Positions 8,924 to 18,315 of a stretch of 64,000 nt of DNA are shown one piece after another. This DNA is from Cryobacterium breve (GTDB lineage: Bacteria; Actinomycetota; Actinomycetes; Actinomycetales; Microbacteriaceae): NCBI RefSeq assembly GCF_004402375.1, contig NZ_SOGJ01000011.1, forward strand, positions 186,001 through 250,000, written 5' to 3'. A program made the translations under genes and the position numbers. Positions within the stretch are counted from its first letter, which is position 1. The number at the start of each line of letters is the position of its first letter. The notes below the pieces were generated by a model. It saw nothing but the letters and a program-made list of their open reading frames with translations, was not told where the DNA came from and made no database searches.

Positions 8924-9127
8924 TTAAACGTCGGCGACCTTACGGCCCTTGTATTCCATGAACAGTGCCGTGCCGGCGGCGTCGGTGACGACCTTGGCGC
9001 GGTGCGGCAGGCTGTAGACAACTTTGCCGTTTTCCATGGTCTTGACCAGGGTGGGAGCCTCGGCCTTCCAGCAGGAACGACGTGAGCGGGTGTTGGAGCG
9101 TGATTGCTTGCGCTTCGGGACTGCCAT
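8924..9127 (-). CDS. rpmF: 50S ribosomal protein L32, zinc-independent form
   Basis: Small large-subunit ribosomal protein of 67 residues beginning [18 protein letters not shown]. The usual two CxxC pairs that bind zinc are missing; a single Cys (C19) remains and the C-terminal half reads SLPHRAKVV then [10 protein letters not shown]. It is therefore the C-minus type known from many Actinobacteria. It follows the DUF177 gene after 2 nt, the standard rpmF neighbour, and probably shares its transcript. Confidence 0.95.
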   Translation of the reverse strand: MAVPKRKQSRSNTRSRRSCWKAEAPTLVKTMENGKVVYSLPHRAKVVTDAAGTALFMEYKGRKVADV

Positions 9128-9129
9128 GA

Positions 9130-9702
9130 CTACTTCTCTTCTCTATCCGTTTCAGCCTGGATGTCTTCATCCGTGCCGCTGCTTTCGGAAGCTTGGAATT
9201 TCATGAGCGCGGCCCACCGGGGATCGCGCTTTTCTTCGGGTACGAATTCAGGGGCTTCGGCAAGCCGCTCGCCGGTCTCGGGGTCGAGACCTGGGCAATC
9301 CGGCCGGCAAACCGGCTGGAACGGCAGTGATAAAACCACCGCATCCCTGATCAGAGGTTCAAGATCCACGTGGTCATCTTGAACTTCACTTTCATAAGCT
9401 TCGTCTAGAGAGTACGCGAAAAGCTCGTGAAACTCGACTTGGACCGGCAACTCGACGTCGATCAGGCATCTCCCGCACTCCCCGGCGGCGATTCCCGACA
9501 CCTGGGCCGACACGAGAATGCCCTCGTGCAGGGTCTCCAGACGCAGATTCGCGATCAGGGTCGAACCCGCCCTGACGGCGACCAGGCTTTCGCCGAGGTC
9601 TTCCGGGACGGCGATTTCGAGGTGCCGTTCGTGCATTGTTCCCGGACGATTGATCAGGTCGCGCACATCGACCTTGTACGGGGTCTTCTTAAACTTACTC
9701 AC
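9130..9702 (-). CDS. DUF177 (YceD-like) family protein
   Basis: This 190-residue protein matches the DUF177/YceD family that nearly always precedes rpmF. The core has the family pair [12 protein letters not shown] and, further on, [14 protein letters not shown], four cysteines that may bind metal. In plants and Escherichia coli the family is tied to 23S rRNA maturation. GTG at 9702 ([16 protein letters not shown]) is chosen from the conserved N-terminus and because TAGAAT ends 8 nt upstream, with no Shine-Dalgarno sequence, so the transcript is probably leaderless. The C-terminus is acidic and low-complexity. Confidence 0.85.
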   Translation of the reverse strand: MSKFKKTPYKVDVRDLINRPGTMHERHLEIAVPEDLGESLVAVRAGSTLIANLRLETLHEGILVSAQVSGIAAGECGRCLIDVELPVQVEFHELFAYSLDEAYESEVQDDHVDLEPLIRDAVVLSLPFQPVCRPDCPGLDPETGERLAEAPEFVPEEKRDPRWAALMKFQASESSGTDEDIQAETDREEK

Positions 9703-9710
9703 GGTGGGAG

Positions 9711-9716
9711 ATTCTA
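9711..9716 (-). promoter_or_regulatory. -10 element TAGAAT of the DUF177-rpmF transcript
   Basis: TAGAAT on the minus strand ends 8 nt before the GTG at 9702. Its first three bases are also the stop codon of the upstream transglutaminase gene, so the promoter is built into the end of that gene. No clear -35 box. Confidence 0.5.
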
Positions 9717-12110
9717 CGCGTTCGCGGCTGGGTGCTCCGTTCGTTGCTCGCCCTGTCGCCACAGCGACGCCGGCAACAGCACCGCCTGCACCCGCACACG
9801 CCATCGCGACCCCGAACGAATGCCGCGCAACACCACGTCGAGGTCGGCCGCCAGGAGCGCCGTGCGAGCCGAGTCCCCCGTGCCCACTGAACGGGCGTAC
9901 CGGCTGCGCTCCGCCGCAACGAGGAGCCGGTCCAGGGCCTCGACCACGCTCTCCGGATCCGTGTCTCCGACCGCTCCCGGCCGGGTGCCGACGAGCCGAC
10001 GCAGGCGGGCCGTCAGCTCGCGCGGCGTCTCGGTGTCCCGCACCTCGACACCGTGATCCACGGCCGTGTCGCTGACCTCCCGCCACGCCTCGCCCGCCCC
10101 GCCCGGCCCGAAGACTATGACCCGACGCCGCAACCGGCGACGGATCACCCGCACGGCGGCCGGCACCAGGAGCAGGGCGATCGCACCGACGAGGAGCAGG
10201 CCGAGACGCAGCAGGCCACCGGCATCCTCTTCAAGCGTTCCGGCGCCCTGGACCCCGCCTGCGGCGTTCTGCCTGCCGGCGTCTTCGGGCCGTGGCGCAC
10301 CCGACGGAGCGACCTGGCCTGCTTCGCTGATCGGGGCCGCGGCGCTCGTCTCCCGCGCGTAGTCGGGCACGCTGCCGCGGCCGGGCGTCGGCTCGAACGG
10401 CACCCATCCCACGCCCTCGAAGTAGACCTCCGTCCAGGCGTGCAGGTCGTGGGTGTCGACGCTGTACCGGCCGATCCCGGCGATGGAGCTCGACGCCGAC
10501 AGCGCCCCGGGCAGGTAGCCGATCGCGATCCGGGCGGGGATGCCGACCGAGCGGGCCATCACGGCCATCGCCGAGGAGAAGTGCACGCAGTACCCGCTCT
10601 TCACCTCGAGGAATGTGCTGACGACGTCGACGCCCCCACCGTCATAGTCAGCCTCGACGGGAGCCTCGGTGTCGTAGCTGAACTCCGTTCCGCGCAGATA
10701 CTCCTGCAGGGCGAGCGCCGCGTCGTAGGCCGATTCGGTGCCTGCGGTGACCTCCCGCGCGGTGTCACCGATCAGGGCCGGGGTTTGAGGCGGCAGTTCG
10801 AGGCTGTTCCTGACGCCGGCCGGATAGTCGGCCTCTGCCTGCCGCAGCTGGTCGGCCGTCGGTGCAAGCATGAGCGCCGTCACGGTGTATTCCTGCCCGC
10901 GAGTCGTATCGCCTGGGCTGGCAATGGACCCGCTGACACCATTCCAGTACCAGAAGCCGAGCAGCCCGGTCACCGAGCGGGCCGGCGCCGGGGCCGGCAG
11001 CCACCGGGTCGCCAGATCGTCGATGCCGATGGTCGTGATGGTCTCGCTGGTCGCGATTTCCGGCGACAGACCGGGCGGCAGGGCGATGTCGTCGACGGTG
11101 TTCTCCCGGTCCCCCTCGGCCAGTCGGGCCGTCCAGTTGCGACCGGAGAATTCGTCGAGGGTCAGCATCCGCAGATAGGGCGGCCGCGTCGCCGTCGTGC
11201 GGTAGTGCAGCACGGGCTCGGCGTCCGGCCGCCGCAGATCCTGGCCGAGGTTGATCATCGGACTGACACCGTTGGCGAAGAGCAGGCTGCCGCCCAGGCG
11301 AGCACCGGCAAGGCCGCCGCCGGGCAGAGCAGGCATGACGACGCTGGCCACGATCGCGGCCACGATCGCAATGCTGCCCACGACGATCGTTCCCCCGGGG
11401 GCGACGGGCACCCACTGCCGCCCGGGCGGGAAGGCCGTGCTGCCGGCTTCGCGCATCCGGATCTCGACCCGCAGGAGCAACAGGTAGGCGACGGCGGTGA
11501 AAACGAGGGCGGGCAGGTTCGCCTCAGCGTCGAGGACCAGGCCTGGCACGAGCAGCGGCACCAGTATGGGCAGTCCGGCGAGCGCAGGCACCCGCAGCAC
11601 GACCGCGAGCGTGTCGATCAGGATCGCGATCACGCCGGCGCCCACACCGAGCAGGAACAGGATGCCGGCGGTCGCCTCTGCGGGCGTGGACTGCTGCTCG
11701 ATGGAGAGCGCGCCGGAGAGCACCAGATCGCGGAAGCGGTCGAGGGTCGCGCCGGTGGGAATCACCAGGACCCAACCGGTGCCCGCGCCGAAGAGCAGGG
11801 TCAGGGTGGCCACGAGCAGCGCGAACCCGGCGAGGGGGCCGAGGTACCCGGGCAGCCCGGCCCGACGCAGCCCGGCACTGCCGAGCAGCACCACGACGGC
11901 GGAGATGGCCATCAGCCACCACCAGTCGGTTCCCGACAGAAGCGGGGCGAGGGCGCCGCCGGCCACGGCCAGCATCAGCAGGAGCGCACCCGCGAGGGGC
12001 CACTGCGCCTGGGCGATGCGCGCGGCCCGGGCGGTCGGACCGGGCTGCACGACACCGGAACTGACGCCGGCGGGCGGGCCGAGTGTGGTGGTGGGCTCAG
12101 ACGGCGTCAT
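9714..12110 (-). CDS. Transglutaminase-like membrane protein (TgpA/DUF3488 type), cassette 1
   Basis: This 798-residue membrane protein has about six N-terminal hydrophobic helices (residues 30-250), an extracytoplasmic transglutaminase core, one more helix near residue 650, and a cytosolic DUF4129-like tail. The core keeps the papain-type residues: Cys508 in KSGYCVHF and His557 in HDLHAWTEV. The third position, usually Asp in GWxxxDPT, is Glu573 (PFEPTPG). It is the last gene of coaD-MoxR-DUF58-transglutaminase and overlaps the DUF58 gene by 14 nt. Such proteins are thought to process or crosslink envelope proteins; the substrate is unknown. ATG at 12110 chosen for this overlap. Confidence 0.85.
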   Translation of the reverse strand: MTPSEPTTTLGPPAGVSSGVVQPGPTARAARIAQAQWPLAGALLLMLAVAGGALAPLLSGTDWWWLMAISAVVVLLGSAGLRRAGLPGYLGPLAGFALLVATLTLLFGAGTGWVLVIPTGATLDRFRDLVLSGALSIEQQSTPAEATAGILFLLGVGAGVIAILIDTLAVVLRVPALAGLPILVPLLVPGLVLDAEANLPALVFTAVAYLLLLRVEIRMREAGSTAFPPGRQWVPVAPGGTIVVGSIAIVAAIVASVVMPALPGGGLAGARLGGSLLFANGVSPMINLGQDLRRPDAEPVLHYRTTATRPPYLRMLTLDEFSGRNWTARLAEGDRENTVDDIALPPGLSPEIATSETITTIGIDDLATRWLPAPAPARSVTGLLGFWYWNGVSGSIASPGDTTRGQEYTVTALMLAPTADQLRQAEADYPAGVRNSLELPPQTPALIGDTAREVTAGTESAYDAALALQEYLRGTEFSYDTEAPVEADYDGGGVDVVSTFLEVKSGYCVHFSSAMAVMARSVGIPARIAIGYLPGALSASSSIAGIGRYSVDTHDLHAWTEVYFEGVGWVPFEPTPGRGSVPDYARETSAAAPISEAGQVAPSGAPRPEDAGRQNAAGGVQGAGTLEEDAGGLLRLGLLLVGAIALLLVPAAVRVIRRRLRRRVIVFGPGGAGEAWREVSDTAVDHGVEVRDTETPRELTARLRRLVGTRPGAVGDTDPESVVEALDRLLVAAERSRYARSVGTGDSARTALLAADLDVVLRGIRSGSRWRVRVQAVLLPASLWRQGEQRTEHPAANA

Positions 12111-13695
12111 GAACGGGCCGCTTCTCACCGATGAACTCCGCCCACGCAAGCGGGATGTCCCTGGCCTGCCGCAACCCGATGCAGCGCCAGCCAGCCTCGC
12201 GGAGCAGGCGCACGGCATCCCTGTCGACCGTGTCCAGCATGAACGCCACCGCTGGGCGGCTCTGACTCACGAGGTTCGCGAGCCCGGCCACGTCTCGGGC
12301 GTCGACGGAAACCAGCACGGCGAAGGTGGGCAGCGGACCGCCGGGCGGCATCAACGGGCTCGGGGTCCCGGCCGACCCGGTGTCGCGCGGGGAAGGTGGG
12401 CCGGTCTGGGCGTTGCCACTGGCGTCACCGGTCCCAGGTGTTCCGCGGCGTCCAGAAATCCGAGGAATCCCGGGGCTCTCGATCGCGGCGCCCGCGGGGC
12501 CAGGGTCCTCCCGGGATGCCCGGGCATCCCGGGCATCCCGGGCAGATTGCTCCGGGTCCTCCCAGAGCCCGGCGGTGTCCACGGGCACCACGCGGGCCAG
12601 CCCCGCGAGTAGGAGCACGGCGCCGCCCGGGGACCGGAAGACCGCCGGCGCCTCCCCGCGCAAGCCGCCGCGGCCGAGCTCGCCGCCATCGCCCGACTGG
12701 CTCGGTTCGGACGGGCCGGCGCCCGACTGGCCCGGCCGCAACTGGCTCGGGCCCAGCTCGACCAGGTCAACCTGGTAGCCGGCCTCGAGCAGGTGCACGC
12801 CCACGGATGCCGTCAACTCGACGGCCACCTCGAAGGCCTGCTCGACGCGCGTACGGTCCAGGCGCTGGTCATCGGTGTCCCCGCCGGTGCCGGCGGGGAC
12901 GCGACGGCCACGTAGCGCAGTGTCGAGCACGAGTCGGGCACCCGGATTGCTCTGCTCTTCTTCCTGGCGCACCATGATCTCGCCCAGCCGGGCCGTGGCC
13001 GGCCAGTTCACCCGGCGCAACGGGTCACCGGGCCGGTACTCGCGCGCAATCAGCGGATCGGCGTTGTGATGGAGCCGCCGGAGCCGCTCCGGGACCTCGC
13101 CGTCGTTCAGCGCCCTGGCAAGGGTGGGTCCGGTCAACGGGGTGGCCCGGGGCGTCACCACGAGGTCGTGGGGTTCCCCCACCGCCCACTCGCCGGCGGC
13201 AAGGCCGAACGGGTCCGAGCGCCCGATCAGAACCGGCCCCGACGCGTAGACCCCGCGCCGGGGCACCGTGCTCCGGTACTGGAACGACAGCGCGTCGGTC
13301 CCTGCCCCCTGCCCACCCTGAGAGCCGCCCATCCCGGGCAGCGCCGTGCTGTCCGGCACCGTCAGTCCCGCAGCCGCGGTGTCCCGCACGCGAAGACCCG
13401 TCACGGGCCGGGAGGAGAGGTTGCGGAGACTGAGCACCACGACGGCCTCGCCGCCCGCCGGCACCACCGGTGGGCGCAGCATCCGGGTCACCCGCAGGCG
13501 CACCGGACGCACGGAGACATACACGACGGCGGCCAGCGGCAGTGCGAGGAGCAGCCCGGCGATGAATAGGAGATCGCGGTGGTTGACGATCAGGGCGAGG
13601 AGCAGCAGACCGGCGCCCAGAATGAGGAACATCCCTCCCCGGACGGTGAGCCGAGGTAACCAGAACGCCCCACCGCGCCGCCAATTCGCTGGCAT
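12097..13695 (-). CDS. DUF58 domain protein, cassette 1
   Basis: This 532-residue protein has two N-terminal transmembrane helices (about residues 20-65), a beta-rich region, then the DUF58 signature YRPGDPLRRVNWPATARLG and MVRQEEE. DUF58 proteins resemble von Willebrand A folds and typically sit next to MoxR ATPases, which are believed to remodel or load them. Residues about 300-430 are a Pro/Ser/Arg-rich linker encoded by sequence with repeated CCCGGGCATC blocks, followed by a shorter conserved C-terminus. It starts 4 nt after the MoxR stop. Molecular role unproven. Confidence 0.85.
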   Translation of the reverse strand: MPANWRRGGAFWLPRLTVRGGMFLILGAGLLLLALIVNHRDLLFIAGLLLALPLAAVVYVSVRPVRLRVTRMLRPPVVPAGGEAVVVLSLRNLSSRPVTGLRVRDTAAAGLTVPDSTALPGMGGSQGGQGAGTDALSFQYRSTVPRRGVYASGPVLIGRSDPFGLAAGEWAVGEPHDLVVTPRATPLTGPTLARALNDGEVPERLRRLHHNADPLIAREYRPGDPLRRVNWPATARLGEIMVRQEEEQSNPGARLVLDTALRGRRVPAGTGGDTDDQRLDRTRVEQAFEVAVELTASVGVHLLEAGYQVDLVELGPSQLRPGQSGAGPSEPSQSGDGGELGRGGLRGEAPAVFRSPGGAVLLLAGLARVVPVDTAGLWEDPEQSARDARDARASREDPGPAGAAIESPGIPRISGRRGTPGTGDASGNAQTGPPSPRDTGSAGTPSPLMPPGGPLPTFAVLVSVDARDVAGLANLVSQSRPAVAFMLDTVDRDAVRLLREAGWRCIGLRQARDIPLAWAEFIGEKRPVHDAV

Positions 13696-13699
13696 GGCG

Positions 13700-14761
13700 T
13701 CAGGTGCGCCTGGGGGCGCCGACAGGCACAGGAATGGAGGCGACGATCCGGCGCACGATGTCGTCGATCACGGGACCACTGTCCTGATGGTGACCGAGCA
13801 CGCGGCTGCTGGGCACCAGCCGGTGCCCGAGCACGGCCACCGCCAGCGAGTCGACGTCGTCGGGCAGCACGTAGTCCCGGCCGTGCAGCGCCGCCCGTGC
13901 CTTGGCCGCGCGGATAAGCTGCAACGTGGCGCGGGGGCTGGCACCGAGGCGCAGGTCGCGATCGTCCCGGGTGGCGCGCACGAGGGCGACCGTGTACTCC
14001 TTGACCGCCGCGGAGGCGAAGACATTCCGTACGGCCGACATCATGCCGCGCAGCTCGGACCCGGTGACAACAGCGTCGATCCCGTCCAGCGGGCTGGAGG
14101 TGTCTCGGGCATCCAGCATCCTCATTTCGGACTCGGTGTCGGGGTATCCCATCGAGATGCGGGCCATGAACCGGTCCCTTTGCGCCTCCGGAAGGGCGTA
14201 GGTGCCCTCCATCTCGATCGGGTTCTGGGTGGCCACGACCGTGAACGGCAACGGCAACGGATAGGTGGTGCCGTCAACCGTGACCTGGCGTTCCTCCATG
14301 CACTCCAGCAGCGCGGACTGCGTCTTCGGGCTTGCCCGGTTGATCTCGTCGCCGATCACGATATTGGCGAAGATGGCTCCCGGCTTGAACTCGAAGCGGC
14401 GGTCGACCTGGTTGAACACCGACACGCCCGTCACATCGGAGGGCAACAGGTCGGGCGTGAATTGGATGCGACTGACCGTACAGTGCACGGACTTGGCCAG
14501 CGCCTTGGCCAGCATGGTCTTCCCCACGCCCGGAACGTCTTCGATCAGGAGATGACCCTGGGCCAGCAACACCGTGAGGGCGGTGCTCACGGCCGAGCGC
14601 TTGCCGTCGATGACGGCCTCCATGTTGCGGATGATCGCCCGCGCCGCCGCCTCAACGGCCGTGAGCTCCATCGGGGTCTCGTCATCAGAGCCGACGACAG
14701 GCCCGCCCGCGGCTCCGGCGAGCGCCGGGACTGTCACCGCACGAACGGGCGAGGCGCTCAC
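13700..14761 (-). CDS. MoxR-family AAA+ ATPase, cassette 1
   Basis: AAA+ ATPase of 353 residues with Walker A GVGKT (78-82), Walker [19 protein letters not shown], the family motif [24 protein letters not shown] and sensor residues. MoxR proteins act as chaperone-like ATPases for a partner encoded nearby, here DUF58. GTG at 14761 overlaps the coaD stop as GTGA, and coupling to coaD makes it the likely start; ATG at codon 31 is an alternative. The gene ends 4 nt before DUF58. It is paralogous to the MoxR gene at 31875-32843. Confidence 0.9.
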   Translation of the reverse strand: MSASPVRAVTVPALAGAAGGPVVGSDDETPMELTAVEAAARAIIRNMEAVIDGKRSAVSTALTVLLAQGHLLIEDVPGVGKTMLAKALAKSVHCTVSRIQFTPDLLPSDVTGVSVFNQVDRRFEFKPGAIFANIVIGDEINRASPKTQSALLECMEERQVTVDGTTYPLPLPFTVVATQNPIEMEGTYALPEAQRDRFMARISMGYPDTESEMRMLDARDTSSPLDGIDAVVTGSELRGMMSAVRNVFASAAVKEYTVALVRATRDDRDLRLGASPRATLQLIRAAKARAALHGRDYVLPDDVDSLAVAVLGHRLVPSSRVLGHHQDSGPVIDDIVRRIVASIPVPVGAPRRT

Positions 14762-15246
14762 ACGGGTGCCTTCTGCAGGAACTCCGCAACGGCTCGCGGG
14801 ACGTACGGGGTGATGTCGCCGCCGAGGGCGGCGACCTGACGCACCAGGGAGCTGGACACATGTGCGTTGGCCGGGTCGGGCAACAGGAAGACCGTCTCCA
14901 CGGCGGCGAGGTTGCGGTTCACGATCGCCATCGGGGTCTCGTAGGCAACGTCGATCTGGGAGCGGATGCCCTTGATCAGCACGCTGGCCCCGACCTCGAG
15001 GCAATAGTCCACGAGCAGCCCCATGCTCCAGGAGGAAACCACGATGTTGTCCGGCAGCCCGGCATCCGCGATGGACCGTTGCAGCAGGGCGACCCTCTGC
15101 GTAATCGGCAGCAGCGCCGTCTTGCCGGGGTTGTGCACGACGAGCACATGCAGTTCGTCGAAGAGACCAGCCGCCCGTGCGATCACGTCGAGATGACCCC
15201 GGGTGACGGGGTCGAAGGAACCAGGTACGACGGCGATCCTGCGCAT
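14758..15246 (-). CDS. coaD: Phosphopantetheine adenylyltransferase
   Basis: Penultimate step of coenzyme A synthesis: 4'-phosphopantetheine plus ATP gives dephospho-CoA. The 162-residue length is typical. It has the nucleotidyltransferase motif [14 protein letters not shown] at the N-terminus and a C-terminal [14 protein letters not shown] region in place of the usual ISSSxVRE. ATG at 15246 is set by the conserved start [19 protein letters not shown] ends 7 nt upstream, implying a leaderless mRNA. Its last bases overlap the MoxR start by 4 nt, so cassette 1 is translationally tied to coaD. Confidence 0.97.
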   Translation of the reverse strand: MRRIAVVPGSFDPVTRGHLDVIARAAGLFDELHVLVVHNPGKTALLPITQRVALLQRSIADAGLPDNIVVSSWSMGLLVDYCLEVGASVLIKGIRSQIDVAYETPMAIVNRNLAAVETVFLLPDPANAHVSSSLVRQVAALGGDITPYVPRAVAEFLQKAPV

Positions 15247-15253
15247 AGCGCTC

Positions 15254-15259
15254 ACCCTA
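15254..15259 (-). promoter_or_regulatory. -10 element TAGGGT of coaD (and cassette 1)
   Basis: TAGGGT (plus ACCCTA) lies 7 nt before the coaD ATG, the spacing expected for transcription starting at the start codon. No Shine-Dalgarno sequence is present. Confidence 0.45.
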
Positions 15260-15306
15260 GCCCGAGAGCGTGAACGGTGCCTGTACATGGGCTGATCTCG
15301 GGCCCG

Positions 15307-17502
15307 TCAGGACTTGGTCAGCGAGGCCCGTTCCGCGTCGTCGAGGCGGCGGCGCACCGCTTCGCGCAGCGCCGGTACGCTCTCCAGGCGCGGGTCGTGA
15401 TCGCTCAGTCGCTGCGCGTGGCCACGGGCCTCCCCGATCAGATCGCCGTCGGTAGCCACCCGCAGTAGGCGCAGCGAGGACCGGCCCCCGGACTGGTTGT
15501 TGCCGAGCACATCGCCTTCCCGGCGCAGCTCCAGGTCGACCTGGGCCAGTTCGAATCCGTCGAGGGTGGCCGCCACCGCCTCGACCCGCTCGCGCGCGAT
15601 GGTCTCCGCTTCCGCGGTTGTGACCAGCAGACAGAGCCCCGGAACGCCGCCGCGGCCCACGCGACCGCGCAGCTGGTGCAGCTGGGAGACACCGAACCGG
15701 TCGGCATCCAGCACCACCATGGCGGAGGCGTTGGGCACGTCGACGCCGACCTCGATCACGGTCGTCGCGACGAGCACATCGATCTGCCCGGCGGCAAAGG
15801 CCCTCATGGTCTGGTCCTTCTCTTCGCTCGTCATTCGCCCGTGCAGCGGCTCGATACGAGCCGAGGCGAGGGCCGGGTTGCGACGCAGTTCGGCAAGCAC
15901 CACTTCGACGGATGCCGGCGCGGCCGCCTCGGGATCGACCTCCGCCCCCTCTTCAAGCTGTTTCGGGGCGATGGCCGGGCAGACCACGAACCCCTGACGC
16001 CCCAGGGCGAGTTCTTCGGCCAGCCGGGTCCACACCCGGGTCACCCAGCTCGGCTTCTCGACGAGCGGCACGACGAACGTCTCGATGCCCTGCCTCCCCT
16101 CCGGCAGCTCGGCGATCGTGCTCACATCGAGGTCGCCGAACACCGTCATGGCCACCGTGCGCGGGATAGGGGTGGCGGTGAGCACCAGCACATGCGGCGG
16201 CACGGCCCCCTTGAGCCGCAGCGCCTCGCGCTGGTCCACGCCGAAACGGTGCTGTTCGTCGACGACGACCAGGCCGAGATCGAAGAACGTGACCTTGTCG
16301 CCGAGCAGAGCGTGTGTGCCGATTACGATCTTCGCCTGCCCGGACACCACCCGGAGCAGAGCCTTGCGGCGCTCCGCCACCGGCAGCTGCCCGGTGAGCA
16401 GGGTAGGCATCAACTCGGCCGACAGCTCCGGTCCAAGGGAGCGCACGATCGAGCGCAGGTGTTGGGCGGCCAGAACCTCGGTGGGAGCCAGGAACGCGGA
16501 CTGGCCGCCCGAATCGGCGACGGCGAGCATGCCGCGCAGGGCCACCACGGTCTTGCCGGAGCCGACCTCCCCCTGCACGAGCCGGTTCATCGGCGCGGTC
16601 TGGGCCATGTCGGCGGCCACCTCCGCGGCCACACCCCGCTGGTCGGCGGTGAGCGTGAAGGGAAGGGCGGCGTCGAATCGCTCGAGTAGGCCGGCGGGCG
16701 CCGGCACGCGTGCAGTGGACTGCTGCTGGCGAGCGATGAGCCTCTGCTGCACCAGTGCGCTCTGCAGCACGAAGGCCTCCGTGAACCGCAGGGTGTCCCG
16801 GGAGCGGCGCCAATCCGAATCGGTTTCCGGGCGGTGGATCAGTTCCAGGGCGCGGCCCTGGGGCAGCAGTCCGCGCTCGCCGCGCAGCTCCGACGGGATC
16901 GGGTCGGGCACGTGGCCCACACTGTCGAGCAGGATCGCGATGGTCTGCGCGATCTGCCAGCTGGCCATGGTGTTGGTGGCCGGGTAGATGGCGACGGGCT
17001 GCTCGATCCAGAGTTTGGCGGCCGCGGCATCCGTCGGCATCTCGGGCTCATCGTCGGCGCCGGGGCCGAAGAGCTTGTAGGTCGGGTGCGTGAGCTGCAG
17101 GTGGCCGCGGTAGTCGGAGACCTTGCCCGCGAACATGCCACGCATGCCGGGTTGGAGCTGCCTTGCCCGCCAGGACTGGTTGAACCAGGTGAGGCTGAGG
17201 ATGCCGCGGCCGTCAGAGATCTTGACCTCGACGATGGATCCCTTACGGGCCTTCATCGGGCGTTCCTCGACACTGCGAATCTCGGCGACGATCGTCACGT
17301 TCTCGTCAAGCGGCAAGAGGCTGATCGACGAGAGCTCGCCGCGGCGGGCGTAGCGGCGCGGGTAGTGACTGAGCAGGTCACCGACGGTATCCACGCCGAA
17401 GGCCTTGCCCAGGGCGACGGCGGTCTTGCCGCCCACCACATTGGCGAGTTTGCTGTCGAGGGTCACCGGGGCGAGTTTTTCGGCAGCCTCCGAATCGGTC
17501 AT
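15307..17502 (-). CDS. recG: ATP-dependent DNA helicase RecG
   Basis: Branch-migration helicase that reverses stalled replication forks and processes Holliday junctions. The 731-residue protein has an N-terminal OB/wedge domain (SHYPRRYARRGELSS, VSDYRGHLQLTHPTYK), Walker A GEVGSGKT, DEQH box VVVDEQHRFGV, motif III TATPIPRT, and the C-terminal helicase half ending QLRGRVGRGG. Length and motifs are complete. ATG at 17502 has TACGAT 6 nt upstream and no Shine-Dalgarno sequence, so it is probably leaderless. coaD follows after 60 nt with its own promoter. Confidence 0.97.
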   Translation of the reverse strand: MTDSEAAEKLAPVTLDSKLANVVGGKTAVALGKAFGVDTVGDLLSHYPRRYARRGELSSISLLPLDENVTIVAEIRSVEERPMKARKGSIVEVKISDGRGILSLTWFNQSWRARQLQPGMRGMFAGKVSDYRGHLQLTHPTYKLFGPGADDEPEMPTDAAAAKLWIEQPVAIYPATNTMASWQIAQTIAILLDSVGHVPDPIPSELRGERGLLPQGRALELIHRPETDSDWRRSRDTLRFTEAFVLQSALVQQRLIARQQQSTARVPAPAGLLERFDAALPFTLTADQRGVAAEVAADMAQTAPMNRLVQGEVGSGKTVVALRGMLAVADSGGQSAFLAPTEVLAAQHLRSIVRSLGPELSAELMPTLLTGQLPVAERRKALLRVVSGQAKIVIGTHALLGDKVTFFDLGLVVVDEQHRFGVDQREALRLKGAVPPHVLVLTATPIPRTVAMTVFGDLDVSTIAELPEGRQGIETFVVPLVEKPSWVTRVWTRLAEELALGRQGFVVCPAIAPKQLEEGAEVDPEAAAPASVEVVLAELRRNPALASARIEPLHGRMTSEEKDQTMRAFAAGQIDVLVATTVIEVGVDVPNASAMVVLDADRFGVSQLHQLRGRVGRGGVPGLCLLVTTAEAETIARERVEAVAATLDGFELAQVDLELRREGDVLGNNQSGGRSSLRLLRVATDGDLIGEARGHAQRLSDHDPRLESVPALREAVRRRLDDAERASLTKS

Positions 17503-17508
17503 GCTTCG

Positions 17509-17514
17509 ATCGTA
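17509..17514 (-). promoter_or_regulatory. -10 element TACGAT of recG
   Basis: TACGAT (plus ATCGTA) ends 6 nt before the recG ATG, consistent with a leaderless transcript. Confidence 0.45.
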
Positions 17515-17621
17515 GGCGGCACCTCGGACAGGCGGCGCCGGGCCGCCGTCGGTTCGCCTGCCGGTTCGCCATCAGAACCGCCGCGGAGCCGGGGCGCCGG
17601 GGGCGATAAACTCGAGGGGTT

Positions 17622-18200
17622 ATGACGCGAATCGTTGCCGGGTTTGCCGGTTCCCTGCCCTTGGCGGTGCCCAAGTCCGGCACCCGCCCCACCAGCGACC
17701 GCGTGCGGGAGGCGATCTTCTCCGCGCTCGACGCGCGCGACATCATCCGAGGCTCCCGGGTGCTCGACCTGTACGCCGGCTCGGGCGGGCTGGGCCTGGA
17801 AGCCGCCAGCCGGGGAGCGCGAATCGTGACGCTCGTCGACAACAACTTCGGCGCAGCGCAGATGTGCCGCAAGAACACCGAAGCCGTGCTGCGCTCCGCG
17901 CCCAAGCGGGACGCTCCGAAGATCACGGTGAGCAGCCAGGCCGTGCAGTCGTTCCTCGCTGCCACCGGCGAGGGCTTCGACCTGGTCTTCATCGACCCGC
18001 CGTACGACCTCACCGAGACCGAACTAGGCCATAATCTCGTTGCCCTTGCGCCGCTGCTCGACCCGGACGCACTCATCATCGTCGAGCGCAGTTCGCGTTC
18101 CCCCGAGCCGCTCTGGGGCCCAGGACTGGGATCAGACCGTCGCAAGGACTACGGCGACACGACCGTCTGGTACGCCTCCCCCGTGCTGTCCGCCGTCTGA
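17622..18200 (+). CDS. rsmD: 16S rRNA (guanine966-N2)-methyltransferase RsmD
   Basis: SAM-dependent methyltransferase of 192 residues that modifies G966 of 16S rRNA during 30S assembly. It shows the family start TRIVAGFAGSLPLAVP, the RPTSDRVREAIFSAL block, SAM-binding LDLYAGSGGLGLEA and catalytic DPPY (FIDPPYDLTE). ATG at 17622 is preceded by GAGGGG 2 nt away (too close) and by TAAACT 9 nt away, so leaderless or near-leaderless initiation is possible. Divergent from recG; ends before a strong terminator shared with thiL. Confidence 0.95.
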   Translation: MTRIVAGFAGSLPLAVPKSGTRPTSDRVREAIFSALDARDIIRGSRVLDLYAGSGGLGLEAASRGARIVTLVDNNFGAAQMCRKNTEAVLRSAPKRDAPKITVSSQAVQSFLAATGEGFDLVFIDPPYDLTETELGHNLVALAPLLDPDALIIVERSSRSPEPLWGPGLGSDRRKDYGDTTVWYASPVLSAV

Positions 18201-18221
18201 GTCGCGGCTGCTCGCGGCGCA

Positions 18222-18269
18222 CCCTGTGGAAGCGGGCGCACGCTCTAGCATGCGCCCGCTTCCACAGGG
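18222..18269. terminator. Bidirectional terminator between rsmD and thiL
   Basis: A perfect 19-bp inverted repeat, CCCTGTGGAAGCGGGCGCA (18222-18240) and its complement (18251-18269), with a 10-nt loop. It sits between two convergent genes. There is no T run, so it is of the GC-rich actinobacterial type. Confidence 0.8.
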
Positions 18270-18284
18270 CGCGCCACGACTGGT

Positions 18285-18309
18285 GGCGACGCCCTCTGGT
18301 GGCGTCGCC
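18285..18309 (-). terminator. Second hairpin downstream of thiL
   Basis: GGCGACGCC (18285-18293) pairs with GGCGTCGCC (18301-18309) over a 7-nt loop, just beyond the thiL stop. It may add to termination of thiL transcripts; no T tract. Confidence 0.45.
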
Positions 18310-18315
18310 CGACCC

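Noticed and set aside
10053-12134. 693-codon plus-strand open frame
   Set aside because: Antisense to the transglutaminase gene of cassette 1; Arg/Gly/His-rich and featureless.
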